Assembly (NCBI RefSeq): GCF_900113765.1
Contig: NZ_FOQO01000004.1
Location: 1-64,000, forward strand
Length of the DNA stretch: 64,000 nucleotides
Reading direction: 5' to 3'
Origin: Parapedobacter indicus
Lineage (GTDB): Bacteria > Bacteroidota > Bacteroidia > Sphingobacteriales > Sphingobacteriaceae
Position numbers and translations under genes: made by a program. This document shows, piece after piece, positions 1-11,200 of this stretch (position 1 is its first letter; every line of letters begins with the position of its first letter). A model generated the notes under the pieces. It did not search any database. It was not told where the DNA came from and saw only the letters and a program-made list of their open reading frames with translations.

Positions 1-12
1 AAACTTTTCTAA

Positions 13-31
13 TATACTGAATTTCAGTATA
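13..31. promoter_or_regulatory. Perfect 19-bp palindrome, operator-like
   Basis: TATACTGAATTTCAGTATA is a perfect inverted repeat (9-bp arms around a single central T). It is AT-rich with no T-tract on either side, so it looks more like a protein-binding operator than a terminator. It lies 230 bases upstream of the first gene and may equally belong to a gene left of the window. No regulator can be assigned. The rest of 1-260 shows only a possible -7 element next to the first gene. Confidence 0.35.
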
Positions 32-239
32 GTGCACAACTTATTTGTTAATTTAACTGCCATAAACTATAACTTCCTCAAACCGCACAACGGGTTTAAT
101 TTATTAAAAGCCAAATGTCCTAAACTTTCGCATGATAGAGAACCTGGCTCATTTTACATGGTGAAACTCTCGTAATTAGTGGAACTTGTTTAAACTTTTA
201 ACCAAATAAGGCGAATGGAGCGAAATACTACATTTTACT

Positions 240-247
240 TAAATTTG
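240..247 (+). promoter_or_regulatory. Candidate -7 element (TAAATTTG)
   Basis: The octamer fits the Bacteroidota -7 consensus TAnnTTTG and sits 13 bases before the GTG start at 261. No clear TTTG -33 element is found 19-21 bases upstream and the leader would be very short, so this is a weak call. Confidence 0.25.
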
Positions 248-260
248 CAAAAAAAGCGAC

Positions 261-1157
261 GTGTTTTCATTCGATTTCCATAGCCCTATTGAAGCTCTTA
301 ATTTCCCGCTATTCAGCGACAAAAGGCTTACCCTTCATATCAAGCGCGACGATCTTATACATCCCTTTATATCAGGTAATAAGTGGCGAAAACTGAAATA
401 TATACTGCAAGAAGCCGCTGCTCAACAGAAGACACGTCTTGTCACTTTTGGTGGTGCTTGGTCTAACCACCTGTTGGCTACCGCCTGTGCCGGTGCCAAG
501 TTCGGTTTCAACACGACCGCGTTTGTCCGTGGCGAAGAAGTATCGAACGCAAACCTGTCGCTGTGCAAATTGTTCGGAATGGAATTGCGGTTTGTGGACC
601 GCACGGCCTACAAAGATAAACAGGCGTTGTTCCATCAAAACTTCGGCAGCGATAAACAAGCCTATTTCATTGATGAAGGGGGCTATTCACGGGAAGGAGC
701 CAAGGGATGTGGCGACATTCTGGATGAACTTTCCCACGCCTATAGTCACATCTTCTGCGCAGCCGGTACAGGCACTACCCTCGCAGGAATAGCTGAAGCG
801 CTGGCAGCAAAAAAATCAGCCATACAGTTGCATGGAGTCCCCGTGTTAACAGGCGGAGCATTCATCCGAAATCGTATTGCGGAGTTAAGTACGGATTCGG
901 TGGCAAACACATGTGTACTACACACCGATTATCACTTTGGTGGATATGCGAAGACCAAACCAGAACTCACAGACTTCATCAAATACTTCTGCACACAAAC
1001 CGGCATCTTGATAGAGCCGGTGTATACCGGCAAATTGTGTTATGCGGTCTTTGACCTCGCAAAAGACAACTACTTTGCCAACGGCGACAACATTCTTATT
1101 ATCCACACCGGTGGGCTTGTCGGCTTACTAGGTATGGAAAAAAGTTTGCACCTGTAA
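261..1157 (+). CDS. PLP-dependent deaminase, ACC deaminase/D-cysteine desulfhydrase family
   Basis: Fold-type II PLP enzyme related to 1-aminocyclopropane-1-carboxylate deaminase and D-cysteine desulfhydrase. The PLP-binding lysine is K41 in SGNKWRKLKY; the Ser-Asn-His segment GGAWSNH (about 74-80) follows, and the glycine-rich phosphate-binding loop AAGTGTTLAG is near residue 175. Length (298 aa) is typical of the short Bacteroidota members. The start must be GTG at 261: an in-frame TAA lies at 240-242 and no ATG intervenes. The gene stands alone and is convergent with guaB. The sequence does not decide between ACC deaminase and D-Cys desulfhydrase; many close relatives are annotated only as 'pyridoxal-phosphate dependent enzyme'. 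Confidence 0.85.
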   Translation: MFSFDFHSPIEALNFPLFSDKRLTLHIKRDDLIHPFISGNKWRKLKYILQEAAAQQKTRLVTFGGAWSNHLLATACAGAKFGFNTTAFVRGEEVSNANLSLCKLFGMELRFVDRTAYKDKQALFHQNFGSDKQAYFIDEGGYSREGAKGCGDILDELSHAYSHIFCAAGTGTTLAGIAEALAAKKSAIQLHGVPVLTGGAFIRNRIAELSTDSVANTCVLHTDYHFGGYAKTKPELTDFIKYFCTQTGILIEPVYTGKLCYAVFDLAKDNYFANGDNILIIHTGGLVGLLGMEKSLHL

Positions 1158-1230
1158 GCAGCAGAAGTTATTTACGAATTATATCATCCTAAAGATGGCT
1201 TCTTGCCGCCATGGAGACAATGCATATTAC

Positions 1231-2724
<1,494 letters not shown>

Positions 2725-2739
2725 TTACTATTTGCCGGG

Positions 2740-2770
2740 CAAAATTACTGAATTTTTGTGTCTTTTACAA
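2740..2770 (-). promoter_or_regulatory. guaB promoter (TTG-N20-TAATTTTG)
   Basis: Read on the minus strand: a TTG -33 element (2770-2768), a 20-base spacer and TAATTTTG (2747-2740), matching the Bacteroidota vegetative promoter. Predicted leader is about 27-30 bases before the guaB ATG at 2706. Confidence 0.6.
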
Positions 2771-2825
2771 GTAAAAAAAGTTCTTTGGACTTACCCCGGA
2801 ATTTGGAAGGCTCATGGTCAAAAGA

Positions 2826-2850
2826 AACCCGTTATCGAAAAGATAACGGG
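2826..2850 (-). terminator. Rho-independent terminator of the first Sus operon
   Basis: Perfect 10-bp stem (ACCCGTTATC / GATAACGGGT) with a 5-base loop. On the minus strand it is followed by the T-rich tract TTTCTTTTG. It lies 37 bases after the stop of the glycoside-hydrolase-like gene and separates that operon from guaB. Confidence 0.8.
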
Positions 2851-2886
2851 TCTGATAGAGAAACTCAACTTTATGAATTTCAGGAT

Positions 2887-4875
2887 TTATCTGATTTCTA
2901 TGATTTGGTGGATTTTTAACTCAGGCAACGCAAAGTTGATTTTACCATCCGTGAATTCAAAATCAAGGGGAGTTCCCTCCGGCTGTACCAAGACTGCACG
3001 GGGTTTTTGGGACGCCGCTACGGTAAAAGCCAGGTCATGCAGGGCAGGAATTTCGTCGAACGCTTTTACCTGTGCGTTCGCGTGATCTCCGGAAACATTG
3101 ACCACCTGAAGCAATAAGCGCGCTTCTTTTTCGGTGACGACAACGTTCAGTTTATGTGAACCTTCGACATGAACCCGCAGTGCCGGATTCAGCTGAGTAA
3201 TCACTTCTTCAAGCAGATCGCGGATGACTGGCGATGTGGAAGTCAGGTACGAACTTCCCAAGGCAGCATAAATCCCCGCTATTTTCCCCTTACCGAAACT
3301 GCTTACCGTGGTGGCAATCCCCTTTGGATACCGCAGATCATTTGTCGAATACATGTGGGAAAGTACCTCAGTGCCGGGGAGGCTCTGCACTTCACGATAG
3401 GCCCCTTCCAAATGGAAAAAGCGCTCCTCAAATGCCAGCGATTGGCTAGTTGAGGATGCTGGGGCTTGCTGCTGCACCCCCAAAATATCGTCAAAGTAGC
3501 CAGTAGAAGTCGCTCCTATGACCAAAAGCTTTCCGCCTTCATCAACGTATTTCTTCAACTGCTCGACCGCATCCGCTTCCAGAGTCTGCCATTCGGGGAC
3601 CACAATAAGTGGATATCGGTCTATCCGATCCATTAGTTGGTGGGTCATGAGAATCTCCACCGATTGCTGCCCATCTAAAAGTGCATTCATCACCCCTCTG
3701 ATGTCATCCACTCCAAAAGGACGGTACACGTCATCTACCTGGCTTTTCCAGCCCGCTGTGGAATAAAACACCCCGACCTGTGGCACAATTGAAATGCCTT
3801 TGCAAAATGGCTTTCGGGGTAGGATAAAGTCGGCCACATCCCTCATGATCTCAAAAGATTCCGGCTGGAACGACAGGTCTTGGTTTTGCCGGAAATAGAT
3901 CTGGCATCCCCCTCCTACACTGATTACCGATGCGGCTTCCTGACAGAGCTGCAGGGCGGTCTTCGGCGTGTTGGGACGCACGAAACTCCACGCCATTAAA
4001 TCAAAGGGTTTGCCTTGGCCAGCAAGGCATCGGGCGTTCCAGTTGGCGGTGTACAATGCGTTGTCAGGATCATAATCGCCGGAAAGAAAATCCAACTGGA
4101 GGTCTGCTGGAACGGGTTCGGGCATCATGGCGCTGAATGCCCAGTTCGAGCAAATCTGAAAATCAGGTGCCACCTGATGAACTTCGTCAGTATAATGCTT
4201 GATATAATCCTTAAAACGAGTCCGGGTAAACTCCAGCAGCGCTTTATAGGCCGGATGTTTTGGATCGGTCGGAACGGTACGGATTCCCATCTCACTCCTA
4301 AACTCCATCAGAGCTGCTGGCTGATAGTCGGGATATATTCCCCAGCTCTCACCATCGATCCAGGCGCCGTCCACATTGTAGTTTAACGCGATCTCTTTGA
4401 GTTGGGGAATCAGCAAAGAATCTGAATAATTGCCAAAAAAACTGGTAAGCATGGGGTCAGGAGTTCCGTCCGGACCAAATCGGGCTTCTTCCGGGAAATT
4501 GGTTACATAATTAGCATCTAGCGCACCCGAGTGATGAACAAATAGGGACACGTTGTGCTTTTCGGTAACCCGTCTGATCAAGGCAAGTGGATCCTTGTCG
4601 TATCCGGCGGCCTGTTGTCCCACCTGTGTCGGATACGAGGAAACGCCCGAATGCCCCTTCGAGTCCACCTGTATGTAATCTGGTCTTGCCATCGACAACA
4701 TGGAATCTACCATACCATCGGTTAGCGTAGCTCCGATGTGGTCATCGGTTAACTGCGAATGACGGTCAAAGTGCAGTCCCCAAAAGGATTCGGCACGAGA
4801 TAATTTATGCTGGTGCTGAGCCGTTGCGTTAAACGCCGTAAGACAGCTCAGTAAAATCACTATTAATTTATTCAT
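2887..4875 (-). CDS. Exported TIM-barrel glycoside-hydrolase-like protein
   Basis: 662 aa with a Sec signal peptide (residues 1-19, ending AFNATA-Q). Residues about 28-330 look like a glycosidase TIM barrel: SFWGLHFDRH near the start, FVHHSGALD at about 112, and VDGAWIDGESWG at about 168-179, where D174 or E176 could be catalytic. Residues about 380-480 resemble the flavodoxin-like, GATase-like 'beta-galactosidase trimerisation' domain (PLIVVPEWQTLEADAVEQL, then GGKLLVIGAT), followed by a beta-rich tail. This order recalls GH42-like or alpha-fucosidase-like families, but I cannot assign a CAZy family or substrate. Last gene of the Sus operon; its start overlaps the upstream stop by 8 bases (ATGAATAA), so translation is probably coupled. 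Likely periplasmic. Confidence 0.7.
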   Translation of the reverse strand: MNKLIVILLSCLTAFNATAQHQHKLSRAESFWGLHFDRHSQLTDDHIGATLTDGMVDSMLSMARPDYIQVDSKGHSGVSSYPTQVGQQAAGYDKDPLALIRRVTEKHNVSLFVHHSGALDANYVTNFPEEARFGPDGTPDPMLTSFFGNYSDSLLIPQLKEIALNYNVDGAWIDGESWGIYPDYQPAALMEFRSEMGIRTVPTDPKHPAYKALLEFTRTRFKDYIKHYTDEVHQVAPDFQICSNWAFSAMMPEPVPADLQLDFLSGDYDPDNALYTANWNARCLAGQGKPFDLMAWSFVRPNTPKTALQLCQEAASVISVGGGCQIYFRQNQDLSFQPESFEIMRDVADFILPRKPFCKGISIVPQVGVFYSTAGWKSQVDDVYRPFGVDDIRGVMNALLDGQQSVEILMTHQLMDRIDRYPLIVVPEWQTLEADAVEQLKKYVDEGGKLLVIGATSTGYFDDILGVQQQAPASSTSQSLAFEERFFHLEGAYREVQSLPGTEVLSHMYSTNDLRYPKGIATTVSSFGKGKIAGIYAALGSSYLTSTSPVIRDLLEEVITQLNPALRVHVEGSHKLNVVVTEKEARLLLQVVNVSGDHANAQVKAFDEIPALHDLAFTVAASQKPRAVLVQPEGTPLDFEFTDGKINFALPELKIHQIIEIR

Positions 4876-6508
4876 GATGTTGAATGGAGGTATATTGTTT
4901 GTATAAATCTACCAGTTCACCCGGCGAGACGACGATCCAATCCGATGAAAGCGAATGGATGGTCTGGATGATGTCGCTGGGAGGAGTATAAACACACGCG
5001 ACACTGAAAAATGCAGGAGCCGGCCCGTTGTAAGCGGATATTTGCGCCATATCCTGGTAGCTGTAATTGATAAAGATAGGCTTGTCGTTATACAGCTCGT
5101 GTGACTTACTGTTTTCATCGACGGCAGGCCGCGCCGGATCAGCATGCCCGTATCCGCAAAACACTCCCTCCACATGAGGGATATCCGTAAGCGGCCGACC
5201 CGATTCAAAATGGTATTCCATCGTCCGGATGGTCCGGTATTTGGCTTTCTCCATGTATTCATCCGTCACTCGGAAATACGCTTCGTTGAACGCCTCGGGA
5301 AGCGGGTATTTATAATAACCCGCGCCGGTAACCGGATTCACATAGCTGTTCTGACCGATTTGGGTATAGAACCACCTGGCGGCAACCGGATCCAGTTCAC
5401 ATAAGGTACTGGCGATTTCCCACGCTATCGGGAAACCCCCTCGCTGCGGCGTGTCGAACCTAATCGGGAAAACTTGCTGGATAAACTCATAATTGTCGCC
5501 ATCCGTTTCTGTAAAACAGATGTATTTTTTGGAAGGGTCGAAAGTCAAGCCCCGTACGGTCTCACTTTTTTCGGGAACATACGGCGGCAAACCGCTGGTA
5601 TAGCTGATGTTGAAAGCTTCGAAATTCGGAATGCAGTATTTACCCCTGCTGTTTAGATAACGCATGAACGCATCTTCCCCCGGCGCTCCACCGGTGACAT
5701 TCCAAATGCCATACACCGGAGAAGGCCCTGGAACCCTGTCAAATATTTCATCCGTAAAGTTCTGCTCCAACAAAGAGGCGTCTCCCTTCATATTGATGAT
5801 AAACATCTTATTTTTGACAAGGAAATCAAACATTCCCAAACAATAGTGCGAGTTATTGGCAATCGAGGTTATGGCCGGCTCTGGATAGGCCACCTCCGCA
5901 GCGTAGCGATAGCATCCCAACCAACTATCGAATTTGTCGGTGGTTGTATTGTCAAGGATGGGTAGCTTAACTCCGTACACCGACGTTAACGTCTCGTATT
6001 GCCCCTTGGTTAATGCAATGGCTCCATAATGGGCACACAACATGGCCGTAACGTTCAATTTGGCGACAAGGTTATCATTGGGTTGCGGATGTCTTGCTCC
6101 ACTGACGTAGTCTCCAAACAAGTCATCGTCATAAAGCACGCACCCACGTATTCCGCGGTTTGCGAAATCCCTGACAAGCAGATAGGGGTCCTCGAATGCC
6201 ACCTTTTCCCGGTCGTTGATCGTGTTAAGCCAAAACGAACGGTCAACCATGGCGCCCGGCCCGTCATATTCGACAATCGGGTTTTTCAGAATCCATAGAT
6301 AAGGCGTTTCACGATTCACGTTGCCTTGTAAGGATACCACCATGAAGAGGTCGTAAAGATCCTTGCCTTCCATATCGATGTGGTAGATTGTCCCCGGATG
6401 AACCGTCACCGGTTCGGGAAGATCAGCCGGAGCGGATGGGCTGGTTTTCTTGCATCCCGACAAGCACAACACCGCGATCAATATTGATAAATACATTGAA
6501 TTAAACAT
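4868..6508 (-). CDS. GxGYxYP-family lipoprotein, putative glycoside hydrolase
   Basis: 546 aa. N-terminal lipoprotein signal ending LCLSGC (lipid-modified Cys19). The C-terminal half carries the family signatures FTETDGDNYEF (about 332-342) and GAGYYKYP (about 398-405), a form of the GxGYxYP motif with one extra residue. GxGYxYP proteins are a Bacteroidota-enriched, TIM-barrel-like 'putative glycoside hydrolase' family often found in polysaccharide utilisation loci; no reaction is firmly known to me. Lies 13 bases after susD and overlaps the next gene, so it is a core part of the locus, probably at the outer membrane or periplasmic face. Confidence 0.8.
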   Translation of the reverse strand: MFNSMYLSILIAVLCLSGCKKTSPSAPADLPEPVTVHPGTIYHIDMEGKDLYDLFMVVSLQGNVNRETPYLWILKNPIVEYDGPGAMVDRSFWLNTINDREKVAFEDPYLLVRDFANRGIRGCVLYDDDLFGDYVSGARHPQPNDNLVAKLNVTAMLCAHYGAIALTKGQYETLTSVYGVKLPILDNTTTDKFDSWLGCYRYAAEVAYPEPAITSIANNSHYCLGMFDFLVKNKMFIINMKGDASLLEQNFTDEIFDRVPGPSPVYGIWNVTGGAPGEDAFMRYLNSRGKYCIPNFEAFNISYTSGLPPYVPEKSETVRGLTFDPSKKYICFTETDGDNYEFIQQVFPIRFDTPQRGGFPIAWEIASTLCELDPVAARWFYTQIGQNSYVNPVTGAGYYKYPLPEAFNEAYFRVTDEYMEKAKYRTIRTMEYHFESGRPLTDIPHVEGVFCGYGHADPARPAVDENSKSHELYNDKPIFINYSYQDMAQISAYNGPAPAFFSVACVYTPPSDIIQTIHSLSSDWIVVSPGELVDLYKQYTSIQHHE

Positions 6509-6521
6509 GTGTTAACATTTT

Positions 6522-8264
6522 TCAATAGCCGGGGTTGTCCGGCGCCAGATTCGGATTATTTGCAATGCGCTGTGGCGTGATGGGAAAATAGTAGTGCTTT
6601 GCCAAAAAGCGGGATGGTGCCCCCTCATGCACATTGTCATTAAATTCGATTTTAAAGTTGCCTGTGTTGACATCATAAAACGTGTAAATTCCGGTAAATG
6701 TGCGGGTTATAGCATGTTCAGCTATCCGCCATCGCTTTAAATCCCACCAACGATGATCTTCAAAGGCCAATTCCACTTTACGCTCGTGGCGCACCTTCTC
6801 CCGGCTGATTTCGTCCAACAACTTTATGCCTGCACGGGCCCGCAGCAGGTTGGTCGCCTCCAGCGCTTCGTTAGATTTACCAAGTTCAAGTGCCGCCTCT
6901 GCTTTGTTCAATAAAATTTCACCCAGCCGAAAGACGATGAAATCAATTTTCGTCTTATTCTGATCTACGGGAATCAAGGTTTCATCAAGATATTTCAACA
7001 CATTAAAACCGGTTATGGCACCACCTGCGTAACCCGCGGCACTGTACGATCGCCCTTGGGCGGGCTTGCCTTCGTAATAACCACTGGTGATTTTGGTTCC
7101 ATCGGGTGCAATAATTCCGCCCCAATTCTCAATGGATTCTCCCTTCCACTCCACACCTTCGTAATAAACCGAAGCGTGAAAACGCGGGTCTTTATCTTTA
7201 AACAATTCCCGTAGATCCCACGGCTGACGGGTGGCCAATGCACGGTTCAGCTTTCCAGAAGAGCCGTCAATGTTTTCAAATTCATCAACCATTTCCAGAT
7301 AAACCGACGTATTGCTTCCCCCCCATCCGGGGCAAAACTGGAACGGCGACATGAAAAGATCATAATTGCTGGAAACGTTCTCTCCGGTCAACTGCCAAGA
7401 GAAGATAACCTCGCTGTTGTTTTCATCCACAAAAAGCTTTCTGAAATTCTCGGCTTTATCGTTCGGCAATGCATTGTAAAGGCTGTAAACACCCGAGTTG
7501 ATAATTTCCTGCGACGCGTCATACGATAACTGCCAGAAGCGGTCAGCCTCACTGGCCGGTATCCCGACAAGTCCATCCAGCGCGACTTCCCCCCAGGTCG
7601 CGATACTAGCTGCGTACAATGCTGCCCGACTTTTCAGCGCTAATGCGGCGTATTTTGACGGGTAACCGACCTTGGCCGATGGCGGCAGGTCGTCTACAAT
7701 TGCGTCCAGTTCATTAATAATGAAATTGTAAACGTCTACTTCCTTGTTTCTCGATACAAACAGTTCCTCTTCTGGCGCATCGATGGGCTGGGGCTTATCG
7801 ATAATCGGAATGCCTCCGTAACGTTTTGCCATGTAGAAGTAGATAAGGGCCCGTGCAAATTTCATTTGAGCGACCATCGGACCTTTCGTATCGTCCGGGA
7901 AACTGGATTTCTCCTCGATTTTCTCAAGAAAATCATTGATATTGCGCAGGTTTCCATATTCCCAGAGCTCCATCAACCCGCCATTTTCATTGAGCATTCC
8001 GGCTTTCCAGTGGTAATACAACGCATGCCAGCTCCGTCCCTGCCGCCCCTCATCGGCAAGGCCAGAGGTCGGATCCACGTTTTCGAATCCGTCGCCCTCC
8101 CGATTTAAAAACGACAGCTTGCTGTATATGTTGTTTACGTATGCCTGCGCCAAAACAGGATCGGTATACACCGCGTCTTCTGAAATAATATCCAGCGGCC
8201 CCTTGTCTAGTAGATCGCCGCAAGCAGCGAAAGCAAAGGCAACTATTAACAAATATTTTCTCAT
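6522..8264 (-). CDS. SusD/RagB-family glycan-binding lipoprotein (locus 1)
   Basis: 580 aa, the usual SusD size. Lipoprotein signal with lipobox FAAC (Cys15). SusD features: an early helical TPR-like segment (ALIYFYMAKRYGGIPII near 140-156), GEILLNKAEAALELG and ATNLLRARAG late in the protein, and a C-terminal WWDLKRWRIAE helix followed by FPITPQRIANNPNLAPDNPGY. Acts as the surface lid of the SusC channel and captures oligosaccharide. It follows susC by 23 bases, the standard pairing. Substrate cannot be inferred from sequence alone. Confidence 0.95.
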   Translation of the reverse strand: MRKYLLIVAFAFAACGDLLDKGPLDIISEDAVYTDPVLAQAYVNNIYSKLSFLNREGDGFENVDPTSGLADEGRQGRSWHALYYHWKAGMLNENGGLMELWEYGNLRNINDFLEKIEEKSSFPDDTKGPMVAQMKFARALIYFYMAKRYGGIPIIDKPQPIDAPEEELFVSRNKEVDVYNFIINELDAIVDDLPPSAKVGYPSKYAALALKSRAALYAASIATWGEVALDGLVGIPASEADRFWQLSYDASQEIINSGVYSLYNALPNDKAENFRKLFVDENNSEVIFSWQLTGENVSSNYDLFMSPFQFCPGWGGSNTSVYLEMVDEFENIDGSSGKLNRALATRQPWDLRELFKDKDPRFHASVYYEGVEWKGESIENWGGIIAPDGTKITSGYYEGKPAQGRSYSAAGYAGGAITGFNVLKYLDETLIPVDQNKTKIDFIVFRLGEILLNKAEAALELGKSNEALEATNLLRARAGIKLLDEISREKVRHERKVELAFEDHRWWDLKRWRIAEHAITRTFTGIYTFYDVNTGNFKIEFNDNVHEGAPSRFLAKHYYFPITPQRIANNPNLAPDNPGY

Positions 8265-8287
8265 GATATCTTTTGGATTACAGTGAA

Positions 8288-11200
8288 TTATAAGGTTAGA
8301 TTAAGTCCCAGCGAATACGTCTTTTGGATGGGGTATGTCCACCCTCTTGTTGCATCCGGAGATTCTGGATCGAGTCCGTATTTGCCCAGTGGATTCAGCG
8401 TCAGTAAATTCACACCGGCAAAGTAGATTCGGAGGCCCTTTATCCCGATTGACTGAACCATTTTCGCATCAAAGGTATAGCCGAATGACAGGTTTTTCAG
8501 CCTCAAATAAGATGCATCGCGGTTCCAAAAATCTGAATTCCAGTTATTGGTGGATTGGCCTAATTTCTGACGTGGAATGATGGCATTTGCATCGTTGTTT
8601 TCCGGTGTCCACCGCTCGTTCCAAATTACCATCATCGGGCTTCTTTCCGAATCTATATTGATGTTGCCGGCCTGAAGCATAACCGTGTAATTAGCCGCTC
8701 CTTGAAACAGTAGACTGAAATCAAAATTCTTGTACTGAAAATCCATATTAAGTCCATACATAATATGCGGTGTGCCTCCGTTGTTAATGACCATTTGATC
8801 CCGCCAGTCGATTTTCCCATCGTTATTAAGGTCGACAATTTTGATATCTCCAGGTCTCAAAGTACCATTCGCCTGCCCATCTATATCATAAGGTAGATCA
8901 TCAATTTCTGTTTGTGTGGTAAACAGGCCGTCACTTTTATAGCCGAAGCCAATATCGGTACGTTGACCGGTCTTTTTCATGATACGGATCTCATCGGGGT
9001 CGCTGTAGGTTACCTCGTCAAAATGGTTCCACCACGACTTGGAAAGCGACATGTTGACACTGACATCGTACCTGAAATCGCCGCTCGTGCCTCTGGATCC
9101 CAATTGAATCTCAAAACCTTTGGTAACCTGGCTGTTTATATTCTCACTGGGAAGGCTGGCGCCAAATGTGTTGGGCAATGAGGCTACCCGGCTTCCCAGC
9201 ATATCTTCTCTCAATCGTTTGAAGAAGTCTGCTTCGGTATAGATTTTACCACCTAGCACCGAAAGTTCCAAGCCTAAATTCGACAAAGTCATCGTTTCCC
9301 AGGTGATGTTCGGATTGGGCAGACCTGTGGTTACGAGCGCAGGAACTTCATCTCCATCCACGACATAGATGCCAGAAAAGCGGAAGCCGGTCAGGTATTG
9401 GTAGGCAGAGACATTGTCGTAGCCCGTCTGACTGATGCCGCCGCGCAATTTAAGGTGATCGATCCACGAAACGTGGTCTTTTATAAATGCTTCTTCGGAC
9501 ATCCTCCAGCCCAGGGACACACTGGGAAACAATCCCCAACGTTTATCAGCCGGAAAATTTGGAGAGCCGTCATACCTAACGGTTGCTTCGGCCAGATATT
9601 TATTTTGAAAACCATAATTTATACGACCGACGAGACTTTTACGACCCGATTGGCTGGCCGATCCATTGGATCGCTGATCCAATGTTCCTCCGGCAAAAAG
9701 CTGATCGATGGCCGTTGAGATATAGTACTGACGGAAAGCGGAAAAATTCTTCCCGCCATAATCGATGGCCTCAAACAACAATAGGCCATTTACAGCATGC
9801 TGCTCATTGAAAGTACGTTGGTAATTAGCAGATAGTTGTCCGGTTATAATCTGATTGTCATCATAAGCCTGGGTAAGCTGTGTGGGCTCGGAGGTACCAT
9901 GCAAGCTATAGGCGTTGGCACCGTAATCGTAATTCCATATCTGTGCTTGCTTTCGCCAATTTTTTTGCTCGATGGTTTGGTTGTAGTAGTTGACCTTCAG
10001 CCTAAAATCCAGTCCTTCAATCTGCTTTAGATTGTAATTGACCGTCAATGCCCCATTATAATAGCTTTTTACTCCTTTTGCATATCCCCCGATATCTTCG
10101 TGCGTATTAATAATGGCATTGTATGGACCGGGCGAAATGTTTGGCACTTTAGTTGGATCGGGATAAGAGGCTGGAGCTGTGGGTCTGCTGTCGAAAAAAT
10201 CCATCCAAAACCACTCCTCGGATGCGGGCCGGGAGGATTGGTTGACGATTTCCTTGATACCTGAAAGGTCCAATGAAACGGTGATAGCTGAAGTGACAGC
10301 GATATCCAGATTCGAGCGCACATTATACCGCGAGTAACCGGTGTTTCCCCCCTTAAACATCCCATCCTGATCCAAGTAATTTAAAAAAGTGTAGTATTTG
10401 GTCTTGTCGGTGCCTCCCGAGATTGATAGATTATGTTGTTGCTGTAAAGCAAGCTTTTTCATAATGATACCCATCCAATCCGTATTGGGATATTGGGGAT
10501 CGGTTCCAGCGCGGTACTTTTCAATATCCGCTTCGCTAAACTTAAATTGCGGATCGGGGATGCCGGCATTTATCTGTGCCTCTCGGTACAACGTCGCATA
10601 CCGCCATGCATTAACCGGTTCCGGAAAATTTGTAAAAGACTGGCCTGTAACTACTGAATTTACGGAGATGGTAGGTGTACCACTGGTGCCTCTTTTGGTG
10701 GTTACCAATATAACCCCATTGCCCGCGCGTGCTCCGTATATTGCTGCCGATGCATCTTTTAAAACCGAGATGGACTCAATCTCCTCTGGATTAATGTTAT
10801 TAAATGATTGCTCGACCCCATCCACAATAACCAAAGCCGCTCCGAAATTCCTGATATTAAACCGGGAGGCATCAAATCCCGGCTGACCACTGGTTTGCTT
10901 AATGACAAGCCCGGGTAAACGCCCTGCAAGTGTGTTCAATGTACTTGCCGCCGGATTACGTTTTAGCACTTCTCCCTTCACCGTTGCAACTGATCCGGTA
11001 ACATTGGCTCTTTTCTGTAGGCCATACCCCACAACGACCACTTCATCCAGATCACTTACAGACGCCTTCAAGACGACATTGATTGTCGACTCTGATCCGA
11101 TCGCTACCTCAATACGCTCAAACCCCACGATAGTAAACACCAATATATTTCCATTGTCAGGAAGTATTAAGTGATATTTTCCTCCACTATCGGTGGTGAC

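Noticed and set aside
1195-1213. ATGGC/GCCAT hairpin between the deaminase and guaB as a bidirectional terminator
   Set aside because: Only 5 bp of stem and no T-tract on either strand.
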